Below are positions 5,448 through 8,431 of a DNA stretch of 8,431 bases, piece after piece. The stretch's first letter is position 1. Every line of letters starts with the position of its first letter. The notes beneath the pieces were generated by a model. It saw only the letters and a list, made by a program, of their open reading frames with translations. It was not told the DNA's origin and did not search any database. Location: positions 1-8,431 of the forward strand of contig DIVM01000176.1 in assembly GCA_002435835.1 (NCBI GenBank), read 5' to 3'. Made by a program: the position numbers and the translations under genes. This stretch comes from Firmicutes bacterium UBA6132 (GTDB lineage: Bacteria; Bacillota_A; Clostridia; Tissierellales; Sedimentibacteraceae).

Positions 5448-5756
5448 ATGGTTGGAAAGATAATAAGAAAATTACGATTAGAAAAAAAAATAACACAAAA
5501 TGAATTATCGAACTATTTAGGATTAACCCCAAAAATGGTTTCATTTTATGAATTAGGCGAAAGATTTCCGCCATATGACATCATCATAAAACTTGCAGAT
5601 TATTTTAATGTGTCAACTGATTATTTATTAGGCAGAAGTGAAATTAAAAATCCTGAAGAATTACTCAATGATTATAAGTCATTAAGTATAGCGAAAAAAA
5701 AAGAATTAGAAGAAATTATTCTAAGAAATAAAGAAAATCATAATGAAAATTTATAG
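5448..5756 (+). CDS. XRE/Cro-CI family transcriptional regulator
   Basis: Encodes 102 residues. The start at 5448 is chosen because AGAGGTG ends seven bases upstream; a GTG at 5439 lies in that site. An XRE helix-turn-helix spans about residues 4-61: IRKLRLEKKITQNELSNYLG, then LTPKMVSFYELGERFPPYDI as turn and recognition helix, then KLADYFNVSTDYLLG, the classic end of the domain. Residues 68-102 form a short charged helical tail, possibly for dimerisation, with no ligand or protease domain. It likely binds the double GTAC operator and represses itself and the divergent SLOG gene, as in small phage-type or toxin-antitoxin switches. The regulatory link is inferred from position. Confidence 0.93.
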   Translation: MVGKIIRKLRLEKKITQNELSNYLGLTPKMVSFYELGERFPPYDIIIKLADYFNVSTDYLLGRSEIKNPEELLNDYKSLSIAKKKELEEIILRNKENHNENL

Positions 5757-5902
5757 ATAATTTACTCTCATTAATCAATTTTATTTGATTTATAATTAAT
5801 TTTATTGTTCCTGCTACTAAAAAACGTTACAAAACGATAGGTATTTTTGTCCAACAATTGCTGAAAAATATGACAAAAGTTATCCTCAGAATCATTCAGT
5901 CC

Positions 5903-5940
5903 AACAAAACTCAAGTTACAGGTACCGCTTGAGTTTTGTT
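5903..5940. terminator. 13-bp perfect hairpin, likely bidirectional terminator
   Basis: AACAAAACTCAAG (5903-5915) and CTTGAGTTTTGTT (5928-5940) pair exactly around 12 bases. The A-rich 5' arm and T-rich 3' arm on both strands fit a bidirectional terminator between the XRE gene and the minus-strand remnants. One arm is also part of the sugar nucleotidyltransferase remnant, so the hairpin was created at a rearrangement joint. Confidence 0.55.
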
Positions 5941-5967
5941 CCCAGGCCAGCAGCTGAAATAACTATT
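5912..5967 (-). pseudogene. N-terminal scrap of a sugar nucleotidyltransferase (galU-like)
   Basis: Minus-strand translation reads KLIVISAAGLGTKLKRYL then stop. The AAGLGT loop is the nucleotide-binding start of sugar-1-phosphate nucleotidyltransferases. DNA identity with the first codons of galU (plus-strand 7999-8035) is clear, including TTGTTCCCAG and CAGC.GCTG. After AAACTC the similarity stops inside the hairpin at 5903-5940. Only about 18 codons remain. It could come from a fourth galU copy or a related enzyme. Confidence 0.5.
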
Positions 5968-6229
5968 AATTTGTACTTATAATTATATTGCGTGAATCAT
6001 TATCCCATTTAGACGTACCAAAGTTTTTTAATTCATCCGTTGAAATTGCGGTATAACCATTTAAAAAATATACTTTTTTTGCTACTGTTGCTTCACTTTC
6101 AGACGAAGTTTTCAACAATACTTTTATATCAGATTTAAATATATTAAATAAATATTGCCCTTGATTAAGGTTGTGATAACAATTCATTTCCATCGGAGTA
6201 ACCTTCTTTGTATCATTTTGAGTTAACGT
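5966..6229 (-). pseudogene. C-terminal remnant of an unknown protein
   Basis: Frame with no stop from the galU joint near 6230 down to 5966, about 87 codons; the first ATG is at 6193 and has no good ribosome site, so this is probably a truncated 3' end. The tail KKVYFLNGYTAISTDELKNF followed by GTSKWDNDSRNIIIS has the rhythm of the short stalk or copper-amine-oxidase N-terminal type repeats of clostridial surface proteins (a hydrophobic strand, then a W-D-N turn, then a hydrophobic strand). That resemblance is weak. It is joined to galU sequence on one side and to the nucleotidyltransferase scrap on the other. Confidence 0.4.
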
Positions 6230-6230
6230 T

Positions 6231-6415
6231 AAAATCCCTGCTTATCCCCTGCGTCGTATCTTCTACCTTCAAAATTATAAGCATACATATCCTCTCGTTT
6301 AGCAAGTTCCTTCAATGCATCAGTAAGCTGTATCTCTCCGCCCTTACCTGGTTTTGTATTTTCTATAATATCAAATATTTAAGGAGTGATTATATATCGT
6401 CCAAGTATCGCTACA
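6231..6415 (-). pseudogene. galU: galU internal fragment (copy 2)
   Basis: Corresponds to about residues 200-260 of GalU: AILGRYIITP, then IFDIIENTKPGKGGEIQLTD, ending RRYDAGDKQGF. It is closer to the 7153-8052 copy than to the one at 1371 (for example PGKGG and ALKELAK). The glutamine after IITP, CAA in the other copies, is TAA here (6381-6379). Both ends are cut: downstream it runs into the unknown C-terminal remnant, upstream into UDP-glucose dehydrogenase sequence. It lacks the nucleotide-binding, metal-binding and VEKP regions, so no activity is possible. Confidence 0.88.
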
Positions 6416-6539
6416 ACAAGTCAGTCTTTTTCTATTGTTTCTGCTATTGTCTTGCAACTGTTGCTATGTAAGATAAGTTTGCAGAACCGTCTGGTTGTTC
6501 TGAAGTTCCTACCCCTATGAATATTGCATCTGCATCCGC
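6411..6539 (-). pseudogene. ugd: UDP-glucose 6-dehydrogenase internal fragment
   Basis: Minus-strand translation ADADAIFIGVGTSEQPDGSA, then NLSYIATVARQ, matches the central NAD-domain stretch of UDP-glucose dehydrogenases (…ADAIFI.VGTP...DGSADLSY...VA..I). This enzyme oxidises UDP-glucose to UDP-glucuronate. The proline of VGTP is serine here. After ARQ one base is missing near 6445, then AETIEKD, a TGA (6423-6421) and LVV, which runs in frame into the galU fragment. Only about 40 codons survive. Together with galU and the epimerase, the piece points to an original UDP-glucose to UDP-glucuronate to UDP-galacturonate gene set. Confidence 0.8.
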
Positions 6540-6555
6540 TTAGTAGATTTTCAAT

Positions 6556-6603
6556 AACTTAATAAGTTAAGTATCTGGTGCCGATGCCTTCCAGCCAAGG
6601 TTG
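6556..6603. repeat. Looser copy D of the TTAAGTGAC/CCAAGGTT repeat
   Basis: Has AACTTA..AAGTTAAGT, GGTGCCGATG and CCAAGGTT in the same order as the repeats at 3495 and 4783, with about 13 extra bases before CCAAGGTT. Its right edge is seven bases from the stop of the gene at 6609. Its left side meets the dehydrogenase fragment. Confidence 0.45.
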
Positions 6604-6608
6604 TAATA

Positions 6609-7085
6609 CTACCCAATCATCCAAACAACTCCAAAGCTCAGCCACATGATAATCATTCCAGCGATCAAGTTACCAATAAATATAGCAGGAAACGCCCACT
6701 TAAACCTCATATCAAGCAGAGCAGCCGCCAAACTACCACTCCATACGCCCGTTCCAGGTAATGGAATGGCTACAAACGCAAGCAAACCCCATGCGCCATA
6801 CTTTTTAATATTGTCACTATTATGAATAGACTTATCTGTAATTTTATCAACTAATTTTTTAAATAGTTTAGTTTTCTTTAAATAATTAAATATGGGGCGA
6901 ATGGCGAATAAAATAAATGGCACCGGAATCATACTGCCAATAAAGCTAAGTATAGTAGCATGTAAAGGAGACAATCCCAGAGATATGCCCACAGGGATTG
7001 CACCTCTTAATTCTATAATAGGTAATGCAGCTGTTAACATAACCTTAAATTCAATTGATAAAAAATTTAGCAGTTCACTTACCAT
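6609..7085 (-). CDS. Small multidrug export-type membrane protein (COG2426)
   Basis: Encodes 158 residues, the normal size for this family, whose members are putative small-molecule exporters of unproven substrate. The start follows AGGGGG seven bases upstream. The family signature is clear: LPIIELRGAIPVGISLGL (residues 21-38), a conserved N-terminal re-entrant or membrane segment; then a span near 43-66 (SFIGSMIPVPFILFAI); a charged loop KKTKLFKKLVDKIT; then KYGAWGLLAFVAIPLPGTGVWSG with the PLPGTG motif; and a final span near 130-157. It looks complete, the only intact gene between 5757 and 8431. It lies 67 bases downstream of galU with a small GCTGAA/TTCAGC hairpin (7103-7124) between them, so it may ride on the galU transcript. 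Confidence 0.9.
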   Translation of the reverse strand: MVSELLNFLSIEFKVMLTAALPIIELRGAIPVGISLGLSPLHATILSFIGSMIPVPFILFAIRPIFNYLKKTKLFKKLVDKITDKSIHNSDNIKKYGAWGLLAFVAIPLPGTGVWSGSLAAALLDMRFKWAFPAIFIGNLIAGMIIMWLSFGVVWMIG

Positions 7086-7152
7086 AACTTATTCCCCCTA
7101 AAGCTGAACTATGAGCAATTCAGCCAACTTATTAAAATGAATTATTCTCAAC

Positions 7153-8052
7153 CTACAGTATCTCCATCACCAAAGCACTTTTAGTTTCCTTCTCCACCAG
7201 CTCAACCAAATAATCCAAAAAATCCTCTCTCAAATCCTCTCTCCTCAGCGCATACTCCACAGTTGCTTCCAAAAATCCCTGCTTATCCCCTGCGTCGTAT
7301 CTTCTGCCTTCAAAATTATAGGCATACATATCTTCATGTTTAGCAAGTTCCTTCAATGCATCAGTGAGCTGAATCTCTCCGCCCTTGCCAGGTTTTGTAT
7401 TTTCTATAATATCAAATATTTGAGGAGTTATTATATATCGTCCAAGTATTGCAATATTAGATGGTGCAGCATCAACTGTAGGTTTTTCCACCAAATCATT
7501 TACTTTATACACTCTGTCACCAACGCTTACGCCGTCGACAATTCCATATTTGTCAACTTCGGACATAGGCACTTCTTGAACCCCAAGGATGGAAGATTTA
7601 TATTCATCAAATGCTTCAATCATTTGTTTTAATACAGGCTTCTCTGCATGAACTATATCATCCCCAAGGAGCACTGCAAATGGTTCATTGCCAATAAAGT
7701 TTTTCGCACAATTAATTGCATGTCCTAAACCTAACGGCTCCTTTTGTCTGATATAGAAAATATTTGCCATATCTGAAATATTTCTTACTTGCTCTAAGAA
7801 CTCAGTTTTTCCTTTTTTCTCAAGTTCAAGCTCTAATTCCACTGATTTATCAAAATGATTTTCAATGGATGATTTATTTCTGCCTGTAATGATTAATATT
7901 TCCTCAATGCCTGAATTTACAGCTTCTTCTATGATAAATTGCATTGTAGGCTTATCTACAATAGGAAGCATTTCCTTTGGTTATGCTTTTGTTGCTGGTA
8001 AAAATCTTGTTCCCAGACCAGCTGCTGGTATAACTGCTTTACGTACTTTCAT
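7153..8052 (-). pseudogene. galU: galU, full length but with a TAA at codon 24
   Basis: UTP-glucose-1-phosphate uridylyltransferase, 299 codons, normal length. The start ATG at 8052 follows GGTGGA seven bases upstream. Residues 1-23 read MKVRKAVIPAAGLGTRFLPA then TKA; the next codon is TAA (7983-7981) where the family has glutamine, followed by PKEMLPIVDKP in frame. Downstream motifs are intact: LLGDDIV (about 128-134, metal binding), VEKP (188-191, with the sugar-phosphate lysine) and RRYDAGDK (250-257). The stop separates the nucleotide-binding loop from the rest. Re-start at the ATG at 7971 would give 272 residues without that loop, probably inactive. The C-terminal end (KSALVMEIL) differs from the 1371 copy in a way that also suggests one lost base. 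A sequencing error must be excluded before calling it dead. Confidence 0.92.
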
Positions 8053-8187
8053 TTAAAATCCACCAATCCCATATAATTATTTAATAACTTAATTTCAAAC
8101 TCAAAAACTTTTCGACAACCTGTTCTTAATTCTTCTAACTATATAATAAATACAAATTCCAATCATAGATAATTATTTTATTTAACA
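8053..8187. other. Spacer between epimerase and galU
   Basis: AT-rich spacer of 135 bases. It holds the galU ribosome site near 8060. No clear promoter or terminator is visible, so the two genes were probably co-transcribed. The copy at 1787-1791 has lost this whole spacer. Confidence 0.4.
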
Positions 8188-8431
8188 TTATATAATCCAC
8201 ATACCAATCAGCAACTTCTGCAACCCTTCTTCAATGGTCGTCTCCGGCTTAAACCCAACATCTTCATACAACAAATCAGTAGAAGCATTAGTAGCTGGTA
8301 CATCCCCAGGTTTCAAAGGTTCAAATATTTTCTCAAACTCCACTTCTCTGCCTAACGATTTGCTCAAACATTTCTCCAATGTCCCAATAAACACCATCAA
8401 CTTTTCAGGACTGTTATTGCCAATGTTATAA
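8188..8431 (-). pseudogene. UDP-glucuronate 4-epimerase, 3' part, frameshifted
   Basis: C-terminal part of a GAE/CapI-type extended SDR epimerase, which interconverts UDP-glucuronate and UDP-galacturonate; the gene runs off the window. It reads YNIGNNSPEKLMVFIGTLEK, then KCLSKSLGREV, KPGDVPATNAST and GFKPETTIEEGLQK, all conserved in the family. After EEGLQK one base is missing near 8213 compared with the copy at 1791: the expected FADWYVDY is readable in the next frame, but the actual frame gives LLIGMWII and a stop. The loss affects only the last dozen residues, so activity might survive; whether the upstream part is intact cannot be seen. It precedes galU in the same direction. Confidence 0.82.

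Noticed and set aside
5771..5962. Minus-strand frame of 63 codons without stop, and an overlapping plus-strand open stretch
   Set aside because: Neither has a start with a ribosome site or a recognisable family, and both run through the hairpin at 5903-5940. A direct GTCCAACAA pair at 5849 and 5899 suggests repeat-derived DNA instead.
6379..7983. TAA read as glutamine (altered genetic code)
   Set aside because: Intact genes here end in TAA at normal lengths (for example 810 and 3599), and only decayed galU copies have internal TAA.

Overview
The window looks like an accessory region of a low-GC Firmicute, most likely a Clostridium or close relative. This rests on very AT-rich DNA, strong AGGAGG/AGAGGTG-type ribosome sites, ISL3-type transposase remnants and the gene families present. 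It is a patchwork of a few intact genes set among broken gene pieces and scars of mobile DNA. No rRNA, tRNA or CRISPR array was seen.

Layout. Positions 1-153 hold an ISL3-like terminal repeat with an outward promoter, then a copy of a short repeat family. Next is an unrecognised coiled-coil protein (241-810, +), followed by about 560 bases without a credible gene. On the minus strand, 1371-1988 is a deletion-fused remnant of a UDP-glucuronate 4-epimerase gene and galU. At 2104-2283 (+) is the 3' end of an unknown reading frame, overlapping the start of an intact multi-pass membrane protein (2276-3286). The 3' end of an ISL3 transposase follows (3374-3490, -).

The central part (about 3495-5756) resembles a small defence or conflict islet. 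It has an Abi_2 (AbiD/AbiF-type) HEPN protein with a structured candidate RNA or terminator just downstream and a palindrome over its promoter. Next to it is a YpsA-type SLOG protein transcribed divergently from a small XRE-family repressor. The XRE/SLOG spacer holds a 31-bp two-box GTAC operator. A 33-bp repeat closes both minus-strand genes, and a looser copy closes the gene at 6609.

From 5912 to 8431 (minus strand) lies the wreck of a UDP-sugar locus: an N-terminal nucleotidyltransferase piece, an unrelated C-terminal piece, an internal galU piece fused in frame to an internal UDP-glucose dehydrogenase piece, an intact small multidrug export-type membrane protein, and a full-length galU carrying a TAA at codon 24. 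The 3' end of a frameshifted UDP-glucuronate 4-epimerase runs off the window. An intact version of this locus would have made UDP-glucose, UDP-glucuronate and UDP-galacturonate for surface polysaccharide. None of these UDP-sugar genes appears intact here, so the pathway must be encoded elsewhere or be lost, unless the lesions are sequencing errors.
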